A DNA stretch of 64,000 nucleotides from Streptomyces sp. Je 1-332 (GCF_040730185.1 NZ_CP160402.1:7316001-7380000), one strand, 5' to 3'. Counted from the first letter of the stretch, positions 9,025-17,964 are shown. Translations and numbers: made by a program. The notes: generated by a model from the letters alone, not told the origin.

Positions 9025-10548
9025 ATGACGGTGACAGAGGACAGCCTGGGGGCTGCCGGTTCGGCCGAGCCCCAGGAGGCCGAGGTGCCTTCGCAGGCGT
9101 TCGGTCCCGGCATCGACCCCGACCGGCTCGCCATCTGCCTCGCGGTGCTCGACGAGCTCGACAAGCTGGACGTCGACCACCCCGACGCGATCGCGGTGCG
9201 CCGGGCCACGGCCGGGGTCTACCGCACCGTGAAGCAGCGCCGCCGTCAGGAGCGCAGGGCCGCCAAGACCGCGCACGACAAGGCCGTCACCGAGGCCACC
9301 GCCACCGGCTCCGCCGAGCGCATCGACGACGAGACCGAGGGTCTGCTGCCCTCCTCGCAGACCGAGCAGGGCAGGCTCGCGGGGATACTCCAGCGCCCCC
9401 GCTCCTGCTACACCTGCAAGACCCGGTACGTGGAAGTCGACTACTTCTACCACCAGCTCTGTCCCGACTGCGCCCGCCTGAACCGCTCCAAGCGCGATGC
9501 CCGCACCGACCTCACCGGCAAGCGCGCGCTGCTCACCGGCGGCCGGGCCAAGATCGGCATGTACATCGCTCTTCGCCTCCTGCGTGACGGCGCCCACACC
9601 ACGATCACGACGCGCTTCCCCAAGGACGCCATCCGCCGCTTCAAGGCGATGGACGACTCGGCGGACTGGCTGCACCGCCTGGAGGTCGTCGGCATCGACC
9701 TGCGCGACCCGGCCCAGTCCGTCGCGCTCGCCGAGCGGGTCGCCGCCGCGGGACCGCTCGACATCCTGATCAACAACGCGACGCAGACCGTACGGCGCCT
9801 GCCCTCCGCGTACGCCGCCCTGGTCGACGGCGAGGGCGCGCCGCTGCCCGCGGGGGAGCTGCCCGCCCACTCCGTCATCGGCGCCTTCAACTCCGGCGCG
9901 GTGGACGGCCTGGCCGCGCTGCCCCTAGGCACCAGCGGCCTGGACGCGCAGCAGGTCGCCGACCTCGCGCTCGTCGCGGGCAACGCCAGCGTCGCCCGGC
10001 ACCTCGACGGCACCGCCATCGACGCCGGCGGCCTGGTCCCCGACGTCGTCGACAGCAACACCTGGGTGCAGACCATCGAGCAGATCTCCCCGGTGGAGCT
10101 CCTCGAGACCCAGCTGTGCAACTACACCTCGCCGTTCATCCTGATCAGCGCTCTGCGTTCGGCGATGGCCGACGCCGCGAAGAAGGCGTCAAGCGGCCGC
10201 TCCTACGTCGTCAACGTCTCCGCGATGGAGGGCGTCTTCGGCCGCGGGTACAAGGGCGCGGGCCACCCGAACACGAACGCCGCCAAGGCCGCGATGAACA
10301 TGGTGACGCGGACCAGCGCCCAGGAGATGTTCCAGACCGACGGCATCCTCATGACCTCGATCGACACCGGCTGGATCACCGACGAGCGCCCGCACTACGA
10401 CAAGCTGCGCCTTGCCGACGAGGGCTTCCACGCCCCGCTCGACCTGATCGACGGCGCGGCCCGCGTCTACGACCCCGTCGTGCGCGGCGAGGCGGGCGAG
10501 GACCTGTTCGGTGTCTTCCTGAAGGACTACGCACCCGGCAAGTGGTAG
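9025..10548 (+). CDS. Atypical SDR-family protein with zinc-ribbon-like insert
   Basis: 507 residues from ATG 9025, preferred over ATG 9001 because GAGGA (9012-9016) lies 8 bases upstream. The first 110 residues are charged and partly coiled-coil-like (KQRRRQERRAAKTAHDKA). A four-cysteine element follows (Cys128/131 and Cys146/149, CYTC...CPDC), then a Rossmann NAD(P) site LLTGGRAKIG and NNATQ. At the active-site position the usual Tyr-x3-Lys is Thr417-N-A-A-Lys421 (HPNTNAAKAAMN), so the general acid Tyr is missing. I recall related plant and bacterial proteins with the same HPxTNxAKAA motif, so it is probably a family trait. The reaction is unknown; it may bind a nucleotide without standard SDR catalysis. 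Confidence 0.85.
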   Translation: MTVTEDSLGAAGSAEPQEAEVPSQAFGPGIDPDRLAICLAVLDELDKLDVDHPDAIAVRRATAGVYRTVKQRRRQERRAAKTAHDKAVTEATATGSAERIDDETEGLLPSSQTEQGRLAGILQRPRSCYTCKTRYVEVDYFYHQLCPDCARLNRSKRDARTDLTGKRALLTGGRAKIGMYIALRLLRDGAHTTITTRFPKDAIRRFKAMDDSADWLHRLEVVGIDLRDPAQSVALAERVAAAGPLDILINNATQTVRRLPSAYAALVDGEGAPLPAGELPAHSVIGAFNSGAVDGLAALPLGTSGLDAQQVADLALVAGNASVARHLDGTAIDAGGLVPDVVDSNTWVQTIEQISPVELLETQLCNYTSPFILISALRSAMADAAKKASSGRSYVVNVSAMEGVFGRGYKGAGHPNTNAAKAAMNMVTRTSAQEMFQTDGILMTSIDTGWITDERPHYDKLRLADEGFHAPLDLIDGAARVYDPVVRGEAGEDLFGVFLKDYAPGKW

Positions 10549-10564
10549 CCGCGCGCGGGCGGCG

Positions 10565-11422
10565 TCAGGCCTGGCCGGTGGCTCCGCCCGTCGCCGCCCG
10601 CAGCCGCTCGTGCACGGCGTACGGGGCACTTCCGCCGGCAGCTGCCCGCACCCTCGTCCCGCCGTCCACCAGGAGATCGGCGCCCGTCACCCATTCGGCC
10701 GCGTCCGAGACGAGCCACGCCACGGCCCGCGCCACGTCCTCCGGTTCGCCGATGCGGCCGAGCGGCAGGCTCTCGGCGAGCCGTTTCTCGGCGCCGTCCC
10801 ACACGAAGCGGGCCATCTCGGTGCGGACGAGGCCAGGGGAGACGGAATTGACCCGTACCAAGGGCGCCAGTTCGCCCGCGAGTTGGGCCGTCAGGTGCAG
10901 GAGCGCCGCCTTGCTGGTCCCGTACGCGCCCACGTTCGGGCCGACATGGGACGCGCCCTCGGTGCAGATGTTGACCACCGCGCCGCCGTGCCCGCCCATC
11001 CAGGCCCGCCAGGCGAGCTGCGTCAGGCGCAGCGCGGCCTCTACGTTCACGGCGAAGGCGGCGCGCCACGCCGTGAGGTCGACGTCCATCAGCGCGCCGT
11101 AAGGGGCGTTCGTCGCGGCGTTGTTCACCAGTACGTCGAGCCGCCCGAACTCCCGGAGCGCGAGAGCCACGCTCGCCTCCGCCCGACCGGAATCGGCCAC
11201 GCCGCCCGCGCAGCCGACGGCCTGGGCGCCGTCCGCGCGCAGTCCGGCCACCGCCGCCTCCAGTGCGTCCGGATCGCGGGCGGTCACGACAAGGCGATGT
11301 CCGGACTCGGCGAGGGTTCGCGCGACGGCGAGCCCGATCCCTCGCGACGCGCCGGTCACCAGAGCCACCGCGCCGTCCCGTGCCTGGGCGGAAGCGCCGT
11401 CCCGTGCCTGGGCAGAAGTCAT
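10565..11422 (-). CDS. SDR family NAD(P)-dependent oxidoreductase
   Basis: 285 residues from ATG 11422. It has the nucleotide site [12 protein letters not shown] (residues 21-32), NNAA (100-103) and the catalytic Tyr167-x3-Lys171 (YGTSK) with Thr154/Ser158 nearby. The C-terminal LLVDGGTRV and RIGEPEDVA resemble 3-oxoacyl-ACP reductase-like SDRs. The first 18 residues contain the octapeptide SAQARDGA twice, encoded by a 24-bp tandem duplication (11371-11418). It is convergent with the previous SDR, 16 bases apart. The substrate is unknown. Confidence 0.9.
   Translation of the reverse strand: MTSAQARDGASAQARDGAVALVTGASRGIGLAVARTLAESGHRLVVTARDPDALEAAVAGLRADGAQAVGCAGGVADSGRAEASVALALREFGRLDVLVNNAATNAPYGALMDVDLTAWRAAFAVNVEAALRLTQLAWRAWMGGHGGAVVNICTEGASHVGPNVGAYGTSKAALLHLTAQLAGELAPLVRVNSVSPGLVRTEMARFVWDGAEKRLAESLPLGRIGEPEDVARAVAWLVSDAAEWVTGADLLVDGGTRVRAAAGGSAPYAVHERLRAATGGATGQA
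11371..11418. repeat. 24-bp tandem duplication at the 5' end of the SDR gene
   Basis: Two adjacent 24-base copies (11371-11394 and 11395-11418) differ at a single base. They lie inside the coding start of the minus-strand SDR and duplicate eight residues without changing the frame. Confidence 0.85.
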
Positions 11423-11727
11423 CCCCGTACGGTCCCATGGAGGTCTGGAAAGGCCCATGGGCTCGCACCGGTGGAAACTTCCTGGCTCGCAGGGCGCCCC
11501 CACACCATGACCAAGTGTCCGAAATCCACTCCATCGGCGGACCCCATAGAGCGCGGGCGCGCTCATTTGGTTAGTGTGAGGCGAACGGACGGTCTCCAGG
11601 GATCCACAAGCACCCCTGAACCGCCCCGGGACAGGCTCGCCACCATGGCCGCGATCCCGCCTGAACGACGGCGCCACCGCGACCGACAGCCCATGTCCTT
11701 CCGTTACGCGACACAAAGGAGTGCGCG
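11423..11727. other. Intergenic region with a possible promoter
   Basis: This 305-base gap separates the divergent SDR and small-protein genes. The only signal I can point to is TTAGTGTGAG at 11571-11580, which contains a TAGTGT -10-like hexamer about 150 bases before the small gene. I see no convincing gene, tRNA or structured RNA here. Confidence 0.3.
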
Positions 11728-11901
11728 GTGACACCAGATCTGACGAAGCAGGAAAAGCGACCGGCGGAACGCAGCAGCGAGCGGGCCGGCAGACCACGCA
11801 AGCTCAGCAACCTGGACTCGTGGGCGAAAGCGGCCCCGATCCGACTTGCGGGCTACGAGGACGACCTCGCGGAGCCGCACATCCTCCCCGGTATCGACTG
11901 A
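11728..11901 (+). CDS. Small hypothetical protein, 57 residues
   Basis: A short reading frame from GTG 11728 with a good ribosome site (AAAGGAG, 11715-11721 region) 6 bases upstream and a TGA at 11899-11901. The first half is basic and hydrophilic ([19 protein letters not shown]). The second half contains [20 protein letters not shown] and ends [10 protein letters not shown]. There is no signal peptide or membrane segment. The clear ribosome site and two-part composition argue that it is real. I do not recognise a function. It precedes the YihY membrane protein gene by 120 bases and might be transcribed with it. Confidence 0.6.
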   Translation: MTPDLTKQEKRPAERSSERAGRPRKLSNLDSWAKAAPIRLAGYEDDLAEPHILPGID

Positions 11902-12021
11902 TCCCTCCGCTTCGCCGCGCGCCCCCCGCCGATCCCGGCCGGGGGCGCGCGGCGTTCTGGGGCACCCGGCGTTTCGGGTCACTCGCGCATGGTCCGGCGG
12001 TTGCGGGTTACTACGGGATGC

Positions 12022-13005
12022 ATGGACGGAACATCGGATACCGGCAGCGAGGACCGCGCGCCGAAGGAACCGACACAGTTGCCCAAGCGGTCCTGGCGGG
12101 CAGTGGCCACCGGCGTGGTCAGGGAGTTCCAGGACGACGAGCTGGCGGACCGCGCGGCGGCGCTGACCTACTACGGAGTGCTTTCGCTCTTCCCGACGAT
12201 CCTGGTCCTCGTCTCGCTGCTCGGCGTGGTCGGGAAATCGGCGATCGACTGGCTCCTCAAGAATCTCAAGGAGCTCGCGCCCGGCTCGGCACGGGACATC
12301 ATCAGCGACGCCGTGCGGCAGCTGGCGGGCCAGGGCGGCGTCGGCTCCCTGATGGCGGTGGTCGGCATCGTGCTCGCGGTGTGGGCGTCGTCCGGGTACG
12401 TCGGGGCGTTCATCCGCACCGCCAACGCCGTCTACGACATGCCCGAGGGGCGTCCCATATGGAAGGTGCTGCCGGTCAGGGTGGGCGTGACCGTGGTGCT
12501 GCTCCTGCTCGCCGTCGTCAGCGCGCTCATCGTGGTGTTCACCGGCGGTCTCGCCCGCACCGTGGGCTCGGCCCTGGGGTTCGGCGACGCGGCCCTGACG
12601 GTGTGGGCGATCGCGAAATGGCCGGTCCTGGTCGTCCTGGTGACCTTCATGATCGCGCTGCTGTTCTGGGCGACGCCGAACGTGAAGGGGCGGGGCTTCA
12701 GGTGGATCACGCCCGGCAGCGTCATCGCCCTGGTGATCTGGCTGATCGCCTCCGCCGGATTCGCCTTCTACGTAGGGAACTTCAGTTCCTACAACAAGAC
12801 CTACGGCGCCCTCGCCGGAGTGATTATTTTCCTGGTGTGGCTGTGGATCAGCAACATAGCGATCCTGCTCGGCCTGGAGTTCGACGCCGAACTGTCCCGT
12901 CAGCGTGCCATCGCCGGCGGCCTTCCTCCCGAGGAGGAGCCCTACGTACCGCCCCGGGACACCCGCGCCTGGGACGAGCGGGACCGTCGCCGCATGGACG
13001 AGTGA
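12022..13005 (+). CDS. YihY/BrkB family inner-membrane protein
   Basis: 327 residues from ATG 12022. The family signature is clear: FQDDELADRAAALTYYGVLSLFP near the N-terminus, then about six membrane helices (for example MAVVGIVLAVWASSGYVGAF, VVLLLLAVVSALIVVFTGGL and the last, GVIIFLVWLWISNIAILLG) and the conserved YNKTYG before the last helix. The C-terminus is charged and cytoplasmic (RDTRAWDERDRRRMDE). YihY/BrkB proteins (once called RNase BN) have no settled biochemical role. The gene heads a same-strand group with a holin-like protein, DUF3618 and DUF4235, a set commonly found together in Streptomyces and thought to concern envelope stress. Confidence 0.92.
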   Translation: MDGTSDTGSEDRAPKEPTQLPKRSWRAVATGVVREFQDDELADRAAALTYYGVLSLFPTILVLVSLLGVVGKSAIDWLLKNLKELAPGSARDIISDAVRQLAGQGGVGSLMAVVGIVLAVWASSGYVGAFIRTANAVYDMPEGRPIWKVLPVRVGVTVVLLLLAVVSALIVVFTGGLARTVGSALGFGDAALTVWAIAKWPVLVVLVTFMIALLFWATPNVKGRGFRWITPGSVIALVIWLIASAGFAFYVGNFSSYNKTYGALAGVIIFLVWLWISNIAILLGLEFDAELSRQRAIAGGLPPEEEPYVPPRDTRAWDERDRRRMDE

Positions 13006-13106
13006 CACGCCGAGCGACACCGTCCGCCACGACCACGCTCCTCGACCATGTGCCGATGCCGGAGATCGGGGTACTCGGTCGCCCAACAGACAGGAGGTTG
13101 ATGACG

Positions 13107-13547
13107 ATGGCCCAGACAGGCCCGCACGCCACCGGCCGTGACAGCGCCGGACACGGCGCGCCCCACAACGAGCCGGTGGGCGAGTTGGTGCAGCGCGCCT
13201 CACAGCAGCTGACGGAGCTGGTGCGCGGCGAGATGCGCCTGGCGCAGGCGGAGATGAAGGAGAAGACCAAGCGCTACGGCAAAGGCAGCGGGTTGTTCGG
13301 TGGAGCCGGTCTCGTCGGCTTCCTGACCCTGCAGGCCCTCGTCGCCACCGCGATCGCGGCGCTCGCCGTGCCGCTTCCGGTGTGGGCCGCGGGGCTGATC
13401 GTCACCGCCGTCCTCGGTCTGATCGCCGCGGTACTGGCACTGACCGGCAAGAAGGAGGTCGGCCGGGCTTCCCCGCCGATCCCCGAAGAGGCCATCGACG
13501 GCGTGAAGGCCGACGTCGCAGAGATCAAGGAGAGTGCACAGCGATGA
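13107..13547 (+). CDS. Holin-superfamily (phage holin family) membrane protein
   Basis: About 146 residues. ATG 13107 is favoured because AGGAGG (13092-13097) is 9 bases upstream; ATG 13101 in the same frame is only 3 bases from it. The N-terminal part is a soluble amphipathic helix (GELVQRASQQLTELVRGEM, RLAQAEMKEKTKRYG). Two membrane segments follow (GAGLVGFLTLQALVATAIAA and VWAAGLIVTAVLGLIAAVLA), then a short charged tail. This is the actinobacterial form of the putative phage holin family, a chromosomal membrane protein rather than evidence of prophage. It overlaps the next gene through ATGA, so the two are translationally coupled. Confidence 0.88.
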   Translation: MAQTGPHATGRDSAGHGAPHNEPVGELVQRASQQLTELVRGEMRLAQAEMKEKTKRYGKGSGLFGGAGLVGFLTLQALVATAIAALAVPLPVWAAGLIVTAVLGLIAAVLALTGKKEVGRASPPIPEEAIDGVKADVAEIKESAQR

Positions 13548-13981
13548 ACCAGCCCCACGACAAGGACACCGCGGGCGCCGGGGAACTGCGCGCGAAGGTC
13601 GAGCAGACCCGTCAGGACCTGGGAGAGACGGTCGAGGCCCTGGCGGCCAAGACGGACGTCAAGGCACGTGCCCAGGAGAAGGCGGTCGCCATCAAGGGTC
13701 AGACGGCCACGAAGGCCGCGGAGCTGAGCGAGCAGGCCAGGGCGAAGGCCACCGAGGCCGCGCAGGTGCTGCAGGACAAGGTGCCCGACCAGGTCAAGGA
13801 CAAGGCCGCCACCGCCACCGGGCAGGTGAAGGCCGCGGCAGGACAGGCCACGGAGGTGTGGCACGACAAGGCCCCCGAGCAGGTCCAGAACCGCCGCACC
13901 GGCTTCATCGCGGGAGGCGCCGCGCTGGTGGTCGCGTACGTACTGGTGCGGCGCAAGCGGAAGCACGGGGGCGCGCGGTGA
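13544..13981 (+). CDS. DUF3618 domain-containing membrane-anchored protein
   Basis: 145 residues from ATG 13544, overlapping the upstream stop (ATGA). The N-terminus has the DUF3618 pattern LRAKVEQTRQDLGETVEALA, followed by a long alanine/lysine-rich helical region (ARAQEKAVAIKGQTATKAAE) resembling apolipoprotein- or LEA-like repeats. A single C-terminal membrane helix (TGFIAGGAALVVAYVLV) is followed by RRKRKHG. It probably forms an amphipathic rod anchored to the membrane. Function is not established. The stop overlaps the GTG of the next gene (GTGA), continuing the coupled array. Confidence 0.88.
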   Translation: MNQPHDKDTAGAGELRAKVEQTRQDLGETVEALAAKTDVKARAQEKAVAIKGQTATKAAELSEQARAKATEAAQVLQDKVPDQVKDKAATATGQVKAAAGQATEVWHDKAPEQVQNRRTGFIAGGAALVVAYVLVRRKRKHGGAR

Positions 13982-14244
13982 AGGCCTCGAAGATCGCGTA
14001 CAAGCCGGTCGGGATGGCGCTCGGCGCGCTCGCGGGTGTGGCCGCGGGCGGGCTGTTCAAACAGGCGTGGAAGATGGTCGCCCGCGACGAGGACGCTCCC
14101 GACGCCACTGACGAGGACCGCGGCTGGGGGGAGATCCTGCTTGCGGCCACGTTGCAGGGCGCGATCTTCGCCGTGGTCAAGGCGGCCGTCGACCGCGGTG
14201 GCGCTGTCGCGACGCGTCGGCTGACGGGTGCCTGGCCCGGCTGA
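13978..14244 (+). CDS. DUF4235 domain-containing membrane protein
   Basis: 88 residues from GTG 13978, overlapping the DUF3618 stop codon by 4 bases. The whole chain matches DUF4235: KIAYKPVGMALGALAGVAAG (membrane helix), LFKQAWKMV, an acidic loop (DEDAPDATDED), then GEILLAATLQGAIFAVVKAA and a basic C-terminus. It is a small two-helix membrane protein of unknown function and the last member of the YihY/holin/DUF3618/DUF4235 group. Confidence 0.88.
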   Translation: MKASKIAYKPVGMALGALAGVAAGGLFKQAWKMVARDEDAPDATDEDRGWGEILLAATLQGAIFAVVKAAVDRGGAVATRRLTGAWPG

Positions 14245-14317
14245 CGAGTGTCGGCATTCATCCGATGGGTCAGTGCAGGGCTGCGCAAATGTCCAAGTCC
14301 CCGCTGAGGGCAATGCA

Positions 14318-14355
14318 TTGACACCCTTCAGGGGCGCTTGAATCATCGGATGTCA
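14318..14355 (+). promoter_or_regulatory. Predicted promoter for a leaderless GH20 transcript
   Basis: A perfect -35 TTGACA (14318-14323) is separated by 17 bases from AATCAT (14341-14346), a 4/6 match to the -10 consensus. Transcription would start around 14353-14355, at the ATG of the GH20 gene, which has no ribosome site. This fits a leaderless mRNA, common in actinobacteria. Confidence 0.5.
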
Positions 14356-16265
14356 TGACTGACATGCGCATGATGTTCGCGCCGGTTCGTGCGTCACGCC
14401 GCGCGCGGCTCCGCAGACTTCGGGGCGCCGCGGTGGCCCTGCTGCTGCTCGCGGCGCCGGTCCCGGCGGCCCAGGCCGCCGGGACCTCGCGACCCGCCAC
14501 GGACCCGCCCCGCACCGTCCCCGCCCTGGCCGACTGGACGCCGGGGAAGGGGAGCTACGCCTACGGCCCCGGCACCCGGCTCGTCGCGCACGGGCAGGCG
14601 GCCCGCGAAGTCGCCCGTACCCTCGCCGACGATCTGCGCGCCGCGGGCGAGGGCCGGGTGCCGGTCACCGGCGGAGCCCCGCGCGACGGCGACATCGTCA
14701 TCGATGTCGCGCCCGCGCGAAAGCAGCTGGGCGCCGAAGGGTACGAACTCCGTGCCGATGACCGGCTGGAGATCACCGGAGCGACCGAGGCCGGAGCCTT
14801 CTACGGCACGCGCACTCTCCTTCAACTCCTCGCCGGGAGCGACCGCGTACCGGGCGGACGCACCGTGGACGTGCCGCAGTACAAGGAACGCGGAGTAGGC
14901 GTCTGCGCCTGCTACATCCACATCTCGACGCCCTGGCTGGAGAACCTCGTACGCGACATGGCGTACAACAAGCAGAACCAGCTGCTCCTCGAACTCAAGG
15001 TGAAGAGCGACAAGCACCCCGAGGCCAACAGCTGGGGCTACTACACCAAGAGCGAGATACGCCGCCTCGTCGCTCTCGGCGAGAAGTACCACGTCACGAT
15101 CATCCCGGAGATCAACTCGCCCGGCCACATGGACCCGTGGCTGGAGAAGCGCACCGACCTCCAGCTCACCGACTCCGACGGGAAGCCGCAGCCGTCGCGC
15201 CTCGACATCACCAAGGACGAGGCCTTCGCCTACTACACGAGCCTCATCGACGAGTACGCCGAGGTGTTCCCCGCGAAGTCCTGGCACATGGGCGCCGACG
15301 AGTACATGCTCGGCTCCGACTTCGCCAAGTACCCCCACATCCTCGAATACGCGAAGAAGAAGTACGGCGACAAGGCGACCCCGCAGGACGCCTTCGTCGA
15401 CTTCATCAACCGCGTGCACGCGTACGCGACCGGCAAGGGAAAGCAGCTGCGCATCTGGAACGACGGCCTGACCGGCGCGAACACGGTGCCGGTCGCGGCA
15501 GGGACGAGCGTGGAGCACTGGCTCGATGTGAAGACGAAGCCGAGCCAACTCATCGCCCAGGGCCATCCGTTGCAGAACGCCGCCTACGCCCTCTACCTCG
15601 TCCGCGGCGGCTTCCACACCGACACCAAGGCGCTGTACGACAAGGCGTGGGACCCGCGCAGCTTCGAGGGCGAGAAGCTCGCCTCGCGGGACGGCATCAC
15701 GGGGGCGAAGATCAGCCTGTGGCCCGACAACGGCCGGGGCGAGACCGAGAACGAGGTCGCGGCCTCCATGGAGATGCCGCTCAGCCATGTCGCCCAGGTC
15801 ACCTGGGGCGCCGCGCATCCGGACCCGACGTACGCCGACTTCGCCGCGCGCGCCAAGTCCGTCGGACACGCGCCGGGTTGGCGGGACCTGACGAAGGTGC
15901 CGGTGGCGGATGGCACGTACACCGTGCGGGACACCAAGGGTCAGGTGGACCCCGTCGACTACGAGATCAAGCGCACCCCCGACGGTTACGTCACGCTGAA
16001 GTCCACGGCGGACGGCGCCTGCCTGGAGACCCGCAGCGGAAAGCTCACGCTCAACGTCCCGCTGGAGCCGGGTAGTGCGGTCACGCAGGAGACATGCGAC
16101 GCGGCGAACACCTTGCAGCGCTGGCAGCTGACGAAGGCCTCTGACGGCTACCGGCTGACGAACGCGATCACCCAGATGTCCGTGCACGTCACGGATGACG
16201 GGCGGCTCCAGCAGTACCCGTCGGACCAACGGGCCCCGGCCGCATTGACTTTGACCGCCGACTGA
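14355..16265 (+). CDS. Secreted GH20 beta-N-acetylhexosaminidase with C-terminal lectin-like domain
   Basis: 636 residues from ATG 14355 (likely leaderless). A Sec signal peptide (cleavage after AQA, about residue 41) is followed by a GH20 N-terminal beta domain (VPALADWTPGKGSYAYG to LQLLAG) and the catalytic barrel starting at YKERGVGVCACYIH. The diagnostic Asp-Glu pair is Asp315-Glu316 in HMGADEYM, and INSPGHMDPW is also typical. In GH20 the Asp orients the substrate acetamido group and the Glu is the acid/base in substrate-assisted catalysis. The last about 125 residues look like a ricin-type lectin repeat (ACLETRSGKLTLN, LQRWQLT). It would release terminal GlcNAc/GalNAc or lacto-N-biose-like units from glycans; which one is uncertain. 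It shares an operon with the GH29 gene. Confidence 0.93.
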   Translation: MTDMRMMFAPVRASRRARLRRLRGAAVALLLLAAPVPAAQAAGTSRPATDPPRTVPALADWTPGKGSYAYGPGTRLVAHGQAAREVARTLADDLRAAGEGRVPVTGGAPRDGDIVIDVAPARKQLGAEGYELRADDRLEITGATEAGAFYGTRTLLQLLAGSDRVPGGRTVDVPQYKERGVGVCACYIHISTPWLENLVRDMAYNKQNQLLLELKVKSDKHPEANSWGYYTKSEIRRLVALGEKYHVTIIPEINSPGHMDPWLEKRTDLQLTDSDGKPQPSRLDITKDEAFAYYTSLIDEYAEVFPAKSWHMGADEYMLGSDFAKYPHILEYAKKKYGDKATPQDAFVDFINRVHAYATGKGKQLRIWNDGLTGANTVPVAAGTSVEHWLDVKTKPSQLIAQGHPLQNAAYALYLVRGGFHTDTKALYDKAWDPRSFEGEKLASRDGITGAKISLWPDNGRGETENEVAASMEMPLSHVAQVTWGAAHPDPTYADFAARAKSVGHAPGWRDLTKVPVADGTYTVRDTKGQVDPVDYEIKRTPDGYVTLKSTADGACLETRSGKLTLNVPLEPGSAVTQETCDAANTLQRWQLTKASDGYRLTNAITQMSVHVTDDGRLQQYPSDQRAPAALTLTAD

Positions 16266-16323
16266 CCCCACCCCCTTGCCCCGCGTCCTGAGATCTGAGC
16301 CCCGACAGGGAGACCCGCACCCC

Positions 16324-17964
16324 ATGACTGTCAGCAGACGCCTCTTCGTGACCGCCGCCGTCACGACGGCGGTCGCCGCGTCGAGCAGCTCCCTCGCGCT
16401 CGCGGCGCCGGGCCCCACCGGGGCCTCCGTAACTCCTGAGCCGCCCTACCGCATCCCGATCAGCCCCAAGGACACGCCGGACGAAGTCGTCACCAAGGCA
16501 ACCCAAGTCCGCCCGACGGAACGCCAGATCGCCTGGCAACGCCTGGAGCAGACCGCCTTCCTGCACTTCGGGGTGAACACCTTCACCGGCCTCGAATGGG
16601 GCACCGGCGACGAGGACCCCGACGTCTTCCAACCGTCGGAACTCGACACCGACCAGTGGGCGCGGGCCCTGCGCGACGGCGGATTCAAGCTCGCCATCCT
16701 CACGGTCAAGCATCACGACGGCTTCGTGCTCTATCCGTCCCGCTACACCAAGCACAGTGTGGTGAGCAGCAGTTGGCAGGACGGAAAGGGCGACGTGCTG
16801 CGCTCGTTCGCCGACTCGCTGCGCCGGTACGGGCTCAAGGTGGGCGTCTACATCTCGCCCGCCGACGAGAACCAGTACTTGCACGGCGTCTACGCCAACG
16901 GCAGCGCGCGCTCGCGGCGCACCATTCCCACGCCGGTCGGGGGCGACGACAGGGCGGACGCCGCGGCCGTACGGTCGTTCACGCTGGACGCGACCGACTA
17001 CGGGGCGCACATGCTCAACCAGCTGTACGAGGTGCTCACCGAGTACGGGCCCGTCGACGAGGTGTGGTTCGACGGAGCGCAGGGGCGGATCCCACCGGAG
17101 AAGGTCGAGACGTACGACTGGGACAGCTGGTACGCGGTCATTCGTGCCCTGGCCCCGAACGCCACGGTCGCCGTACGCGGCCCCGACGTGCGGTGGGTGG
17201 GTAACGAGGGCGGGCTCGCGCGCGAGAACGAGTGGAGCGTCGTCCCCGTCAAGGACTCGGGGAACGGCAGCGTCGACTACGCCCTGAAGTACGACGCGCC
17301 CGACCAGGGAAGCCGGGAGGCACTCGCGGATGCGAGGGCGGTCGCCCAGTACGTGCAGTGGTGGCCGGCGGAGTGTGACGTCTCGATCAGGCCCGGCTGG
17401 TTCTACCACGAGGACGAACAGCCCAAGTCCGTCGAGCAGTTGACGGACATCTGGTTCCGCTCGGTGGGCCGCAACTCCGTGCTGCTCCTGAACATGCCGC
17501 CGGACAAGAGGGGCCTGCTCCCGGAGGCGGACGTGGCACGGCTGCGGGAGTTCCACGAGCGGATCGGGCGCGAACTGCCCGAGGACTTCGCGCGGGGTGC
17601 ACGGGTCCGCGGCGACGGCCGCCGCCCAACGCACGCGGTCGACGGTGACCCGGACACGGCGTGGGCGTGCCCGGCCCCCTCCCGGGGGACGCTCACGGTC
17701 GACCTCGGCAAGGCACGCGAGGTCGACCGGATCCGGCTGGGGGAGGACATCCGGCGTGGACAGCACCTGGAGCACGCGGTGATCGAGGCGCGGATCTCCG
17801 GCGGGTCCGGATGGACTCTCGTGACGGAGGTGAACACGGTGGGCGCAAGCCGGGTCCTGACGCTGGCGACACCGATCCGGGCACGGGAGTGGCGGCTTCG
17901 GGTGACGGGGTCGCGCGGGGCGGTACGCCTTGCGGAGTTCGGCCTCTACCGGTCGCGGGTGTAG
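16324..17964 (+). CDS. Exported GH29 alpha-L-fucosidase with discoidin-like domain
   Basis: 546 residues from ATG 16324, with AGGGAG a short distance upstream. The N-terminus SRRLFVTAAVTTAVAAS is a twin-arginine signal. The catalytic domain follows (LHFGVNTFTGLEWG, KLAILTVKHHDGFVLYPS), with the likely nucleophile Asp250 in EVWFDGAQG. Residues about 420-546 form an F5/8-type (CBM32-like) beta-sandwich (PTHAVDGDPDTAWAC to RLAEFGLYRSRV). GH29 retaining fucosidases remove alpha-1,2/3/4/6 L-fucose; the GLEWG variant and short loops suggest the more selective 1,3/1,4 subgroup, but this is tentative. It lies 58 bases after the GH20 stop. The released L-fucose could feed the oxidative pathway at 30.3-38.4 kb. 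Confidence 0.93.
   Translation: MTVSRRLFVTAAVTTAVAASSSSLALAAPGPTGASVTPEPPYRIPISPKDTPDEVVTKATQVRPTERQIAWQRLEQTAFLHFGVNTFTGLEWGTGDEDPDVFQPSELDTDQWARALRDGGFKLAILTVKHHDGFVLYPSRYTKHSVVSSSWQDGKGDVLRSFADSLRRYGLKVGVYISPADENQYLHGVYANGSARSRRTIPTPVGGDDRADAAAVRSFTLDATDYGAHMLNQLYEVLTEYGPVDEVWFDGAQGRIPPEKVETYDWDSWYAVIRALAPNATVAVRGPDVRWVGNEGGLARENEWSVVPVKDSGNGSVDYALKYDAPDQGSREALADARAVAQYVQWWPAECDVSIRPGWFYHEDEQPKSVEQLTDIWFRSVGRNSVLLLNMPPDKRGLLPEADVARLREFHERIGRELPEDFARGARVRGDGRRPTHAVDGDPDTAWACPAPSRGTLTVDLGKAREVDRIRLGEDIRRGQHLEHAVIEARISGGSGWTLVTEVNTVGASRVLTLATPIRAREWRLRVTGSRGAVRLAEFGLYRSRV

Noticed and set aside
13107..13547. Holin-like gene as a sign of prophage
   Set aside because: No integrase, capsid or lysin genes are nearby; the family is a normal chromosomal actinobacterial membrane protein.
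14245..14354. DasR-type site before the GH20 gene
   Set aside because: No match to the ACTGGTCTAGACCACT consensus could be found, despite the GlcNAc-related enzyme.
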